Source of the DNA: PFJX01 sp031426735
GTDB lineage: Bacteria > Pseudomonadota > Gammaproteobacteria > Burkholderiales > Thiobacillaceae
DNA length: 64,000 bases
Direction: 5' to 3'
Assembly (NCBI GenBank): GCA_031426735.1
Contig: JASJPK010000049.1
Coordinates: forward strand, 1 to 64,000
The first letter of the stretch is position 1, and each line of letters begins with the position of its first letter. The notes below the pieces were generated by a model. That model worked only from the letters and a program-made list of their open reading frames with translations, did not search any database and had not been told where the DNA came from. Shown piece after piece: positions 41,856-51,259 of this stretch. A program made the translations under genes and the position numbers.

Positions 41856-42622
41856 GTGTCCGTTCCCTGGACCGCGTCTGGAGTGGCTATCCCGGTGGAG
41901 GAAGCGAATTGCTCGCCTTGTTGGCTATGGCTGACTGGTCGGATGACGACGGAAGATGCTGGCCCAGCATGACAGCAATTGCGAAGAAAACACGGCTATC
42001 GAGGTCTCAAGCACAACGCATCGTACATGGGTTGATTGAAGCTGGTTTTGTCACCGTGACAGGCAATTTAACTGGTGGGGCGCCAGGCTCAACGCGTCAA
42101 TATCAGATCAAGCTCTCATCCCTGACGGGTAGCGCCCATGCGACGGGTAGCGCCAGTGCGACGGGTAGCGCCCATGCGCGAGACGGGTCGCACCCATGCG
42201 GCGAGACGGGCCGCACCCATGCGACCCAAACCGTCATTGAACCGTCAATAACCGTCAATACATTGTCGACAGCCAAGCCTGATCGACTTGAACGGGCAGC
42301 CGGCAAGAAATCGAAACCTGATTGCCCGCACCAAGAAATCATCGCCGCGTATCACGAAGCATTGCCGACTTCACCACGCATCCGAGACTGGACGCCGGCA
42401 AGGGCGGCGTTGTTGCGTAACCGGTGGAACGAAGATCCGACCCGCCAGACGCTTGAATACTGGGAACGGTTGTTCGCCTACTGCGCTGAATCGGATTTCT
42501 TGACCGGCAAGGTTGCGACCCCCCGCCGTAAGCCTTTCACGGTCTCGCTGGAATGGCTGCTCAAACCTGAGAATTTCGCCAAGACCCGAGAAGGCCGGTA
42601 TCACCAGGAGGCAGCGCAGTGA
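41852..42622 (+). CDS. Primosome-like replication protein with helix-turn-helix domain
   Basis: The 256-residue protein has an N-terminal winged helix of the phage replication type (SELLALLAMADWSDDDGRCWPSM, RLSRSQAQRIVHGLIEAGF). A low-complexity linker encoded by an 18-bp repeat follows, and then a C-terminal domain with WTPARAALLRNRWNED, as in lambda O/DnaT-like proteins. It overlaps the DnaB gene by 4 nt (GTGA), so it probably loads the helicase at the element origin. The linker repeat has five copies (42125-42223). Confidence 0.75.
   Translation: MSVRSLDRVWSGYPGGGSELLALLAMADWSDDDGRCWPSMTAIAKKTRLSRSQAQRIVHGLIEAGFVTVTGNLTGGAPGSTRQYQIKLSSLTGSAHATGSASATGSAHARDGSHPCGETGRTHATQTVIEPSITVNTLSTAKPDRLERAAGKKSKPDCPHQEIIAAYHEALPTSPRIRDWTPARAALLRNRWNEDPTRQTLEYWERLFAYCAESDFLTGKVATPRRKPFTVSLEWLLKPENFAKTREGRYHQEAAQ
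42125..42223 (+). repeat. 18-bp coding tandem repeat, five copies
   Basis: ACGGGTAGCGCCCATGCG occurs at 42125 and 42161, with ACGGGTAGCGCCAGTGCG at 42143 between them. Two more diverged copies are at 42183 and 42206. The first three are contiguous and encode (TGSAHA)n, the linker of the replication protein; the array could vary in copy number and might also serve as origin iterons. Confidence 0.8.
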
Positions 42623-43986
42623 CCTCCTTCGACCAGACAGCATTCAGCGTGCCGACCACGCCGCACAGCGTCGAAGCCGAGCAAAGTCTGCTTGGCGCGC
42701 TGCTGATCGACCCCGCCGCACTGGATCGCGTGCGCGACACCATTGCCGAACACGACCTTTATCGCGCCGACCATCGCACCATTTGGCGGCAGATCGTGAG
42801 CATGAGCGATGCCAGCCTGCCGATTGACGTCGTTACAGTTGCCGAACGCCTGGAAAGCCTTGGCACCCTGGATCAATGCGGCGGCTTGGTCTATCTAGCC
42901 ACCATGGCGCAAAACGTACCCAGCGCGGCGAATGCACGCCGATACGCCGAACTCGTTGCCAAACATGGGCACCTACGTGCCCTGCAAGCCGCAGCCCAAG
43001 AAATTCTCGACGCCGTTGCAGCGCCAGGTATTCGCACCGCCGCCGAAATTGCCAGCGATGCCGAACGCATCCTGTCGGGTTTCGCCGCCGATCGTGGTGC
43101 TGGCGAACCCGTAACCGCCGCCGATGCAATGGCGCAAGTGCTACGGGATGCAGACGATGGCGCCGGACGCGCTGGGCTGATGACCGGGATTGATGACCTC
43201 GACTTCCTGACCGGCGGACTCGAACCCGGTCAACTTGTGATCCCTGCCGCTCGCCCCGCTGTAGGCAAGACCGCTGTTGCCTTGGCTATCGCGCGACACG
43301 TTGCCAGAAACGAAGGCCGGGTTGCCTTCTTCAGCCTGGAAATGACCCGGCGCGAACTGGCCGCCCGCCTGCTCGCTGCCGAGTCCGGAATACCTGCGCG
43401 CGTGCTTCGCAGTGGTCCAAATCCTGGCGAATGGGCTGCCCTGGCGGATGCTGCGACCAAGCGGGGGAATTCAAGTCTGATCCTGGATGACCGCGCCGCC
43501 GCTTCTGTCGCCTACATCCGCGCCCGTTGCCGCCGCCTGAAGCGTGAAGGCGGTCTATCGCTTGTGGTTATCGATTATCTGCAACTGATGGCCCCGGAGA
43601 ACCCGCGCGCAAACAGGAACGAGCAAGTCGGCAGTCTGAGCCGTGGCCTAAAGGCGCTCGCCAAGGAATTGCAAGTCCCTGTAATCGCCTTGGCGCAACT
43701 GAACAGAACCAGCGAGAACAGAGCCGACAAACGCCCGATGTTGTCCGACTTGCGCGACAGCGGAGAGGTCGAACAAGACGCCGATGCCGTGCTGCTCTTG
43801 AGCCGCGCGACAGAAGCCGGCGACGTTATCGAATGCGATCTCGCCAAGCATCGCCAAGGACCAACCGGGAGTTTCTTCCTTGATTTCGATGGCGCACGGA
43901 TGCGTTTCAGCAAGCGTTACGGCGCACCAACACCAGCAGCACCACAGAGGCCGGCAAATTCACGGCCAAGAGGTTTCCAAGAATGA
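42619..43986 (+). CDS. dnaB: Replicative DNA helicase, DnaB family (element copy)
   Basis: The 455-residue protein has the DnaB N-terminal domain (PHSVEAEQSLLGALLIDPAA, NVPSAANARRYAELV) and a RecA-fold C-terminal domain: Walker A ARPAVGKTAVALA (about 211-222), FFSLEMTRRELAARLL, LVVIDYLQLM (Walker B) and DLRDSGEVEQDADAVLLLSR. It should unwind DNA ahead of host polymerase during element replication. It uses GTG within a GTGA overlap with the primosome-like gene. Length is normal. Confidence 0.93.
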   Translation: MTSFDQTAFSVPTTPHSVEAEQSLLGALLIDPAALDRVRDTIAEHDLYRADHRTIWRQIVSMSDASLPIDVVTVAERLESLGTLDQCGGLVYLATMAQNVPSAANARRYAELVAKHGHLRALQAAAQEILDAVAAPGIRTAAEIASDAERILSGFAADRGAGEPVTAADAMAQVLRDADDGAGRAGLMTGIDDLDFLTGGLEPGQLVIPAARPAVGKTAVALAIARHVARNEGRVAFFSLEMTRRELAARLLAAESGIPARVLRSGPNPGEWAALADAATKRGNSSLILDDRAAASVAYIRARCRRLKREGGLSLVVIDYLQLMAPENPRANRNEQVGSLSRGLKALAKELQVPVIALAQLNRTSENRADKRPMLSDLRDSGEVEQDADAVLLLSRATEAGDVIECDLAKHRQGPTGSFFLDFDGARMRFSKRYGAPTPAAPQRPANSRPRGFQE

Positions 43987-44020
43987 CACCTGTTTTTTTA
44001 TCCGCACAAGGAGAAATGCA

Positions 44021-44551
44021 ATGAAGGACACCCACATCCGCCCAAAATTAACAATTGCCCTCTGCAGAAAATATCTCGATTTAGCCGAGCGCCTTGAGCA
44101 CAGCGGCCCTGTCGAATGGACGGAAATTGAAGATTTTCTGAACTACGCCGGCCAGGAAGCGCGCGACGCCGTTGATGCAGTGCTCGAAGCCAACGGCGAA
44201 GCACCGCTTCCGCCGCGCCTAAATCCAGGTTGCCCGGAGTTCCAAGCCGCCTACGCCAAGGCTTGCGAATGCCGCTCCAGTGGGGCAGGCCGGGACAACG
44301 CAGAATGCAATGCGGCCATGCAGGTTATGTTTCAACGCGCGCCGCGCTGGGCGCTGGCTGCAATCGAACAGATCTCCGATGAAATGAACGCGCTCCCAAA
44401 GCCGGACCACATGAGCGAGAGCGGCGATCCCCTCTACTCGGTGGCGTGCATCGCAAAACACTTCGGCAAGACCGAAGAAGAAGTTGTCGCAGGCTTCCAT
44501 CAACTCGGTCCCGGCGATTTCGTGACCGGCCCAGCCTTTCGCATCCAATAA
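44021..44551 (+). CDS. Element protein of unknown function (176 aa)
   Basis: No family is recognised. The sequence has helical segments (LTIALCRKYLDLAERLEHSG, LYSVACIAKHFGKTEEEVVA), the last resembling a helix-turn-helix-like element. There are no signal or membrane segments. AAGGAG lies 7 bases before ATG 44021. It is between DnaB and the tape-measure-like gene. Confidence 0.65.
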   Translation: MKDTHIRPKLTIALCRKYLDLAERLEHSGPVEWTEIEDFLNYAGQEARDAVDAVLEANGEAPLPPRLNPGCPEFQAAYAKACECRSSGAGRDNAECNAAMQVMFQRAPRWALAAIEQISDEMNALPKPDHMSESGDPLYSVACIAKHFGKTEEEVVAGFHQLGPGDFVTGPAFRIQ

Positions 44552-44566
44552 TCAGGGAGAAACCAG

Positions 44567-46894
44567 ATGACCGTATCAATCCCGTTTTCGGCCGAGCCGA
44601 ACCAGATCCTCGACGCCTTCCGCCGTATTCAGGAAGAAGCCAGAAAGACCAACCGCGAGCTTAAAAGCCTGGGCGACGTCGACTTCCCCGGCCTGGAAGA
44701 TGCCAAGCGACAGCTTCAAGACATGCAACGCGGCTTCGAGCAGATGTTCTCGAAGGCGATCCGCACCAATGCAGCCGGCGACCTGCGTTCCGGCAGCCGC
44801 AACGGCGTCTACGACAAGGACGTCGTAAGCTGGCTGTCGAATGTCCAGAAGCAATTCCCGGATCAGAAAGACCTGGTTCGCCATCTGAAGAGCGTGATCG
44901 AGCAATCGGCGCGCATCGGGCAGCATATCCCGGCGCCGTACTCGCCGGTATCGCCGACTTCACCGCTTCCGGCACCGGCGCCATCGTCGCCACTGCCGAA
45001 TCCATCAATGCCGCTGCCAGGCGGGGGCAAGCCGGCATGGACGCTGCCGAATTACCCTGTTTGGGGCGGCACGCTGCCGGGTGGACACGTTCCGCCGATC
45101 GGTTCCGGCATGCGCACCTTCCCGACCTGGGGCGGCACGCTGCCGGGCGGCGGCATGCCGGGCATGCCGTATCCGCAGTTGCCGCACATCCCTGGGCAAC
45201 AACCCGGCGTGACGCCTGGCGGTCCTGGCTGGTACGGCGGCCCGGGCATGGGTGCGGCGCTGGGAGGCTTGATGAGTGGCAACATCGGTGGCATCGCGGG
45301 CGGTGCAATGGGCGGGCTGGCGGGAGGGCCGATCGGCGCCATGGTCGGCGCGACCATCGGCAGCAAGCTGCAGGCCGCTATCGGCAAATACGCCGAACAG
45401 TCGATGCAGGAAGCGTTCGGCATGTCCGACCTTCGCCGTAGCGTCTACGGCATCAACGAGGAATTCGGCGACTTCCGCAAAAACATCCGCGCGGCGGGCG
45501 ATGGACTGGGTGTCACCTACAACGAAACGCTTGCGATGTCGCGCGCGTTTGCGCAGCTTTCCAGCTTGACCGGTAGCGGCGGCATCGCATCGGGCACGCG
45601 CGCCGGTATCGCGCTGTCGCGGCAATTCGGCCTGGACCCCAGCCAGGGCGCGTCGATGATGGGGCGCATGGCCTTTCTTGGGCTGGGCGGCGGCGACCCG
45701 AAGAAGCAGGCACAAATGCTGGCCGAAGCCATGGCCGGCAGCAATCTCGGCGCGCGCCAGTCTGACGCGGCAGAGGCGATGATTCGCTTTGCCGAACGCA
45801 GCGCCAGCATGATCGGCGACGGCGGAAATGTGGCTGGCTATACCGGCCGGCTGCTGGCGCTGTTCAACAGCAGCGACAAGGGTGTCCGCGCCAACGCCGC
45901 CGGCATACTCGGCGGCTATGACGAATCCGTGCGCGCTGGCGGGCGAGCGGGCGACGCCGGCAAGAACTTCTTCTACAACGTGATGTCGAGAAACGGCACG
46001 GCTGATCCGTTCGACATCGAAATGGCGCTGGAAGGCGGCTTCTCCGGCAAGATGGGCAACGGCAAGATGATCGGACCGGAGTTGTTGCGCCATATCCGCA
46101 GTCGTTATAGCGGCATGGGGTCAAATGCAATGGCCAGCGCCACCAAGGGTTTGTTCGGCGGCAGCGCATCGGTAGCCAAGAAAACCATCGAATCCCTGAT
46201 TGCCAACCCGAACATGAGCGATTCGGATGCGGCGAAGAAGGTCAGTGCCTTGATGGCGGACTTGAGAAAAGACGAAGACGGGAAGGATCTACGCATCGCA
46301 TCCGCCAACCTGAACAACGCGGCGCAGAAACTGCTTGGCGACAACATGCTGCCGGTCATGACCAAGATGAGCGAAGTGCTTGGCGACCTGACGAATGCGA
46401 TCAATGACTGGATCGGGAAGAAGCCGGGGTCTGCCGCAGCAAAGGAGTTCTCTGAACTGGATGCGTCGCGTCAGCAGTCATCCAGATTCAAGCAATGGGG
46501 TGACTTTGGCGGCAAACAATGGATGCACCGAAAGGTACTCCCAACAGAATCATCCATGAGGTCTTTCATGGGCAATCCTGGTGCCGAAGCGTTCCCGTCT
46601 GGCTTTGTCGATGAAATGAGCAGATCGCCAGGATCAAGAAGGGTCGACAGCGAGTTTATGCAATCTGTCAGCGACCTGGCGGGGAAGCACAAGATCAAGT
46701 ACATGGCTCCAGCATCTGAACGTGGCAGCGCTCAACAGATCGGCATCACCGGTGGCAATCAAGTCGATGCGGAGAAGTTTTCAAAAGCCGTCGACAAGTT
46801 GGCGAACATGGTCGGCTTCAAAGTCGATGTGAAGGTCGTTGTCGACAAAAACGGAAACGCCATAAAAAGACCCAGCAACAACCCGAGCCGCTGA
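44567..46894 (+). CDS. Tape-measure-like large protein (775 aa)
   Basis: The protein has an N-terminal coiled coil (QILDAFRRIQEEARKTNREL, EDAKRQLQDMQRGFEQMF) and a proline/glycine linker with WGGTLPGG twice. A glycine-rich hydrophobic segment follows (GAALGGLMSGNIGGIAGGAM and on), then a long helical region. This matches phage tail tape-measure or internal virion proteins in layout, but lengths and motifs vary and homology is not shown. No tail tube, assembly chaperone or baseplate gene lies beside it. ATG 44567 follows GGGAG. Confidence 0.6.
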   Translation: MTVSIPFSAEPNQILDAFRRIQEEARKTNRELKSLGDVDFPGLEDAKRQLQDMQRGFEQMFSKAIRTNAAGDLRSGSRNGVYDKDVVSWLSNVQKQFPDQKDLVRHLKSVIEQSARIGQHIPAPYSPVSPTSPLPAPAPSSPLPNPSMPLPGGGKPAWTLPNYPVWGGTLPGGHVPPIGSGMRTFPTWGGTLPGGGMPGMPYPQLPHIPGQQPGVTPGGPGWYGGPGMGAALGGLMSGNIGGIAGGAMGGLAGGPIGAMVGATIGSKLQAAIGKYAEQSMQEAFGMSDLRRSVYGINEEFGDFRKNIRAAGDGLGVTYNETLAMSRAFAQLSSLTGSGGIASGTRAGIALSRQFGLDPSQGASMMGRMAFLGLGGGDPKKQAQMLAEAMAGSNLGARQSDAAEAMIRFAERSASMIGDGGNVAGYTGRLLALFNSSDKGVRANAAGILGGYDESVRAGGRAGDAGKNFFYNVMSRNGTADPFDIEMALEGGFSGKMGNGKMIGPELLRHIRSRYSGMGSNAMASATKGLFGGSASVAKKTIESLIANPNMSDSDAAKKVSALMADLRKDEDGKDLRIASANLNNAAQKLLGDNMLPVMTKMSEVLGDLTNAINDWIGKKPGSAAAKEFSELDASRQQSSRFKQWGDFGGKQWMHRKVLPTESSMRSFMGNPGAEAFPSGFVDEMSRSPGSRRVDSEFMQSVSDLAGKHKIKYMAPASERGSAQQIGITGGNQVDAEKFSKAVDKLANMVGFKVDVKVVVDKNGNAIKRPSNNPSR

Positions 46895-46895
46895 T

Positions 46896-47801
46896 ATGAA
46901 ACAGGCTGTTTCTCCCGAGCAAAAGCAACGGGTGTTGGATCTTCGCCGCTTGCATTCGTTGGCGGAGGTTGCCGGCTTGACCGGCTTGCCACTGGGCACC
47001 GTGAAGACCATCGTTTCAAGATCGCGCCAGTTCAGCGACAACCAGGCGCACCGGGCTTTATTCACTTTGCCGGCAATCCAGCCAAGCAATCAAACGTTGC
47101 CAGCGGTTCCAGAACTGCCGCCACAGATGCGAGTGACTGGGGACGATGAAATCGACGCCGTTATTTGGCTTCGTTCCGTCATCGATACAGGCCAGCCCGC
47201 GCTGATCGAAAAGGCGATGCAGGCGAAGGCCAAGATCCTGACGCCTCTCGCCGATATCGAAAAGCGTTACTTGCAACACCTGGTTTCAGCGAACCCCGGC
47301 GACTGGACTGTTGCGTTCAAGACATTTGGCTTTGCCGACTTGGACGGGCTTGCCGTGCATGCTGTCCAGCGTGAGCAGTTGCGCGCCGAAACCCTGGCCC
47401 GCTTCGGCGACGGCATCTTTGCCGAAACCGAGGCGGAATCGTTTTGCGTCGATACCTTGCATGGCCTGGAGCGGGGCGGACCGATGCTTGACTTCGATAA
47501 AACGGAAGTTGCCGCCAGGTTCAAGCGTTGCACCGCGCTTATGCCACAAACGCTTTCCGATTGCCTGCATGAACTCAAATATTGGAATGACCTGTACAGG
47601 TTGCGCAATGCTGTTGATCGAGACGCAGCAGATCCAGTGCCAGAGGCAACGGCTCGCGACTGGTTTGTTTTCGGCCTTCTGGCTGAGATTCGGCCGCGCG
47701 GCAAAGATGAAGCAATGGCCGTGTTCCGGTATCTGATCGAAGACGACCGCATGGGTATGACCAAAACCGAGTCGATCTTGACCAACTTGATCAGGCGATG
47801 A
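46896..47801 (+). CDS. Element protein with N-terminal helix-turn-helix (301 aa)
   Basis: The N-terminus (SPEQKQRVLDLRRLHSLAEVAGLTGLPLGTVKTIVSRSR) reads as a sigma-like/MerR-like helix-turn-helix. The rest is helical (TPLADIEKRYLQHLVSANPG, ETEAESFCVDTLHGLERGG) and not recognised. It starts 1 bp after the tape-measure-like stop. It may be a regulator or a terminase-small-subunit-like DNA-binding protein. Confidence 0.6.
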   Translation: MKQAVSPEQKQRVLDLRRLHSLAEVAGLTGLPLGTVKTIVSRSRQFSDNQAHRALFTLPAIQPSNQTLPAVPELPPQMRVTGDDEIDAVIWLRSVIDTGQPALIEKAMQAKAKILTPLADIEKRYLQHLVSANPGDWTVAFKTFGFADLDGLAVHAVQREQLRAETLARFGDGIFAETEAESFCVDTLHGLERGGPMLDFDKTEVAARFKRCTALMPQTLSDCLHELKYWNDLYRLRNAVDRDAADPVPEATARDWFVFGLLAEIRPRGKDEAMAVFRYLIEDDRMGMTKTESILTNLIRR

Positions 47802-47847
47802 ATCGCTAGGTGGCTGCTACGCCCCATAATTTACAGAAGTTTTGCGC

Positions 47848-48327
47848 CTAATTTCTTGGCGAATAAGCAATGCATACGCCATCTCCATTGCGCTTCTCGC
47901 ACGGCGCATTCATGGGTTCTGTGTCCTCATGGTTATCTGACATCGCGTTACGAAGCTGATTTGTCTTGGCTTTCATCGCCCACGTTTCAAGTTCGATTGG
48001 TCCGGCAAGAAGATTGCGCGGCTCCCCATTGATGTGAATGGCGTGTAAGTCGATGAAATTGGTATCCATGTTCACAAGCCATTGAATGCCGGCCTCACCA
48101 GCCTCATTCGTCATAATTACACTGACGGCGCGAGTGTTGGCAGGCAATCCTTCTGCCTTGGTGCTTTCCCATGAAACGCGTCCCGTTGCCCCAGCAAGCC
48201 GCGCGACTTCAGATTGAATTGATGCGCCACCATCATCGAATGAATGATTTTTCGTGATTTCAATAGCGCGATCAGAGCAACCTGAAATCACGAAAAGCAA
48301 AATGGAAACTGCAACTATGATCTTCAT
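47848..48327 (-). CDS. Lipoprotein of unknown function (159 aa)
   Basis: The N-terminus is a short hydrophobic stretch ending in a lipobox (LFVISGC, Cys17), so the protein should be lipidated and exported. The rest (VSWESTKAEGLPANTRAVSV, WLVNMDTNFIDLHAIHING) is not recognised. It is transcribed against its neighbours, the usual arrangement of lysogenic-conversion or cargo ('moron') genes in prophages. A good AGGAGG-like site (GGAGGC) precedes the start. Confidence 0.7.
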   Translation of the reverse strand: MKIIVAVSILLFVISGCSDRAIEITKNHSFDDGGASIQSEVARLAGATGRVSWESTKAEGLPANTRAVSVIMTNEAGEAGIQWLVNMDTNFIDLHAIHINGEPRNLLAGPIELETWAMKAKTNQLRNAMSDNHEDTEPMNAPCEKRNGDGVCIAYSPRN

Positions 48328-48639
48328 GGAAGCCTCCTTGAAACGAGAATCCTAACGCCTCATAGACGTGTGGCGAGGGTGATGATGCCGAACTACGCCC
48401 TGATCACTTTATGGCGAAAGAGCCGAAAGTGCTTGGATATGCTGCTCCCGAATTTTTGGGAACTGCTTTTTACACCAACGGCATAGATCTACTTCGTAAT
48501 GGCTTGTTTTATCTTGGTTTTTCGTTCCTTTTAGATAGCCAACTGATAGTTTCGTTAAATTTTGATAGCGGCTATCAGATTACTAACGCGATTCGCGCGA
48601 GATGCCGCTCTATTGCTGGCTTCACAAGCTATCCGAAGA
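48328..48639. other. AT-rich gap with a palindrome
   Basis: No supported gene; a plus-strand frame from 48411 runs into the 3' end of the next minus-strand gene and is not convincing. TGATAGC-G-GCTATCA at 48563-48577 is a perfect palindrome with further GATAG copies nearby (48535, 48544), a possible operator. Confidence 0.5.
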
Positions 48640-49548
48640 TCAAAACAGCTCCCCCTGAGCATCTTTCCACTCCGCTTCGGTTTCTTTCGGATACCGCCTG
48701 GGCGACGGCTTTGGCACTGGCTGCCCAGCCTGGCTTGCCGCATGCTCGATGCGCGCTGTAGCGATGGCGATGTGCTCGGTTTCACACTCAATGCCGTCGA
48801 AGTCGAACGGTCCGCGATCGATACCGGCAAGCGTGTCTTCCATCCAGGACAGAAACTTCGGGTCGGCGCCGGGCGGGGCTTTAGCCTTGGCTGTCCATAT
48901 GCAAACACACCGATCTTGCGGCCCATCTTCATCCTCTGTATTGAGAATTCCGCACAGTGGGCTGGGGAGAAGCGGAACATCCCCAAGCGGATCATCATAG
49001 GCTGACAATAGCGCATCGACTGAATACGTCTTTCCATCGACAAGTTCACGCGCGATGCGGCATCTATCCAGGCAATGGACAGCCGATAAGCCCCTCGCAT
49101 GCGTTGCGCCGTTGGCTTTAGCTGCAGCCAGTTCCTGGTAGTTCGATTCAAAAAACAGGCGCACAAAAGATAGCGGAATTCCTCGCTCTCGATACAGGGC
49201 GAATAGGCGATGGCGCAAATCACCAGGCACGGTCATGTCGTCGCGCGTCATCGGCGGCACCCACTTTTGCGGATGCGCCAAATTGTGCCGAACCCTTTCG
49301 CGCATCCTTTCAACAGCCAAGTCGTAGTCGGCCCATGTCTTGATGACGGATGTTGGCGGAAATCGGTTGATCGCCCACTCGACGGCTAAGAACGCATCTT
49401 CTTCGTCTTTTCCAGCGTGCTCTACGGATAAATAGGCGTACACCTCAAGCAGACGTTCCGCCGACCACGGAACCCATGCCAATTCGCGCCGAACCGGTGT
49501 GCGTGGCTTTTTCAGTAGCCAGGACTTCATGATCGACCATAGCCACAT
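48640..49548 (-). CDS. Element protein of unknown function (302 aa) sharing a tail with the Mu-F-like protein
   Basis: No family recognised. The N-terminal two thirds look soluble and helical (RRELAWVPWSAERLLEVYAYL, ERMRERVRHNLAHPQ). Near residues 225-250 it carries ADPKFLSWMEDTLAGIDR, almost the same as ADPKFLAWMEDTLAGIDR in the divergent 49666 gene. The shared 62-bp DNA segment is inverted between them. The start at 49548 has a competitor at 49530. It is divergent from the head-protein gene. Confidence 0.62.
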   Translation of the reverse strand: MWLWSIMKSWLLKKPRTPVRRELAWVPWSAERLLEVYAYLSVEHAGKDEEDAFLAVEWAINRFPPTSVIKTWADYDLAVERMRERVRHNLAHPQKWVPPMTRDDMTVPGDLRHRLFALYRERGIPLSFVRLFFESNYQELAAAKANGATHARGLSAVHCLDRCRIARELVDGKTYSVDALLSAYDDPLGDVPLLPSPLCGILNTEDEDGPQDRCVCIWTAKAKAPPGADPKFLSWMEDTLAGIDRGPFDFDGIECETEHIAIATARIEHAASQAGQPVPKPSPRRYPKETEAEWKDAQGELF

Positions 49549-49665
49549 GATGCCTCCAAGGTGACTTATTTCAGATTGTCATACCAAGAGTTTGCCAAAA
49601 TGGCCCCCAAAGCCAAGCTAAACAGCCAGAAACCATGACGGAATTCGTGACGCCATCATAGGCAC

Positions 49666-51108
49666 ATGAACGCCAATGCCCCCCTTCTTCTCGACATCGG
49701 CCCGCTGTCATGCGGCTGCACTGATCACCTTCTGAACGACCTGTATAAGTCGCTGTCAGACCCGCCCGATGATTCGATCTGGCAGCCGCATCATGATCCC
49801 TATGTCCGTGACCACATCGAAGATGTAACGCAACGCGGCCTGGCGATGCTGGATGGCATCCTGTCCGGCCTGCTGTCGCTGTTCGGCCTGGAACTGCGCA
49901 AGGCGGAAACCTGGCGGCGGTGGACGCCGGAAGAACTTGATGCCGCCATGCGTGAACTCGACGGCAAAGACCCGCGCGAATACACGCTGCCTGACTGGCT
50001 GCGCGTCATCGACTGGATGATTCAGCGCTACCTGCCGGCCGGCGTCATCCAGGGCATGGCCGAATACATCGCCGTGCGCGCCGTGTTCGCCGGCCGCATT
50101 CAGGCCAACATCGAAAGCTACGGCCCGACCGATGAGGCCAAGGTGCTGTTGGCGGGTTCGGCGCCGGTCTTGCGCCATGCTGCCGATCAGATCGCCACGT
50201 TGACGGCGAAAGAAGCCGCCGTGCTGGATTTCTCCATCATGCGTGCCGGCGAGTTGATTGCCGACGTCGGCGAACGCACCCGCCACCGGATACGCCAGAT
50301 CATCATCGAGCACGAAGAAGGCCGCGTCATGCACCGGCCGGATGCGTCGTTGTGGGATCTGCAATCCAAGCTGCAGGACGAATTCGCCTTGCTGAACCGG
50401 GACTGGCGCCGCGTCGCTATCTCCGAAGTCGCGCGCGATGCCAACGAAGGCTTTCTAGCCTCGCTGCCGGATGGCTCGCGCGTCAAGCGGGTGGAAGCCT
50501 ACAACGCCTGCCCGTTCTGCAAGAAGATCGACGGCTTGGTGATGAACGTGGTCTCGCCCGGCAAGGAAGGCAAGGACGGCTGGACCGATGTATGGGTCGG
50601 CAAGACCAACGTCGGCCGATCCGCCAGCCCGCGCAAGCGAGTCGGCGATGAACTGGTGGAGCGCGTCGAGTCTGAACGCTACTGGCCAGCGGCAGGCATC
50701 CAGCATCCAAACTGCCGGGGTACTTGGTCATTGATGCCGAAAGCCATGCCCGGCGCTGATCCGAAGTTTCTGGCTTGGATGGAAGACACCTTGGCCGGTA
50801 TCGATCGCGCGCCGGTTGACGTCGACGGCGACAACATGCGCACCGATACCGAAGGTCACAAGTATTTCTCTCGGCCAGGCGGCACGATGATGAAGGCGGT
50901 GCCGATGCATTCCAGCGAAGCGATCGCGGTTGCGTCCGAACTGGTCGGCGCGGTGCGCGAGATTATCGGCGCCGCGCAGACGGCCCCAGCCCCCATCGTG
51001 CATATCACCATGCCGGCAGAACGCAAGCCGGTCAAATACATCGGCGGCCGCGACGAAGCCGGTAACCCGGTGATGCGACCGGTCTATGACGATGCACCCG
51101 ATGCCTGA
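49666..51108 (+). CDS. Phage Mu gpF-like minor head protein
   Basis: The 480-residue protein contains the zinc-like motif of Mu F/SPP1 gp7-type head morphogenesis proteins: C282PFC285KKIDG and HPNC350RGTW. The preceding helical region (EFALLNRDWRRVAISEVARDANEGFLASL) is also typical. Such proteins join the portal and head in phage assembly. The C-terminal extension (about 360-480) holds the ADPKFLAWMEDTLAGIDR segment shared with the divergent gene. No portal or capsid gene flanks it. Confidence 0.75.
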   Translation: MNANAPLLLDIGPLSCGCTDHLLNDLYKSLSDPPDDSIWQPHHDPYVRDHIEDVTQRGLAMLDGILSGLLSLFGLELRKAETWRRWTPEELDAAMRELDGKDPREYTLPDWLRVIDWMIQRYLPAGVIQGMAEYIAVRAVFAGRIQANIESYGPTDEAKVLLAGSAPVLRHAADQIATLTAKEAAVLDFSIMRAGELIADVGERTRHRIRQIIIEHEEGRVMHRPDASLWDLQSKLQDEFALLNRDWRRVAISEVARDANEGFLASLPDGSRVKRVEAYNACPFCKKIDGLVMNVVSPGKEGKDGWTDVWVGKTNVGRSASPRKRVGDELVERVESERYWPAAGIQHPNCRGTWSLMPKAMPGADPKFLAWMEDTLAGIDRAPVDVDGDNMRTDTEGHKYFSRPGGTMMKAVPMHSSEAIAVASELVGAVREIIGAAQTAPAPIVHITMPAERKPVKYIGGRDEAGNPVMRPVYDDAPDA

Positions 51109-51259
51109 TGCAAATGGCCCCTGTTTTTCTTCGCTGGCTTCTCGCTTGCGCCACCGTTGCGCCATGTGCCAAACGATCGGCGCATTCCCCGGAAAAACAA
51201 CCGTCTGCCCATGTCGTGAAACCACACTGGCAGGCATCCGATATTGAAGGAGCGCAGCC

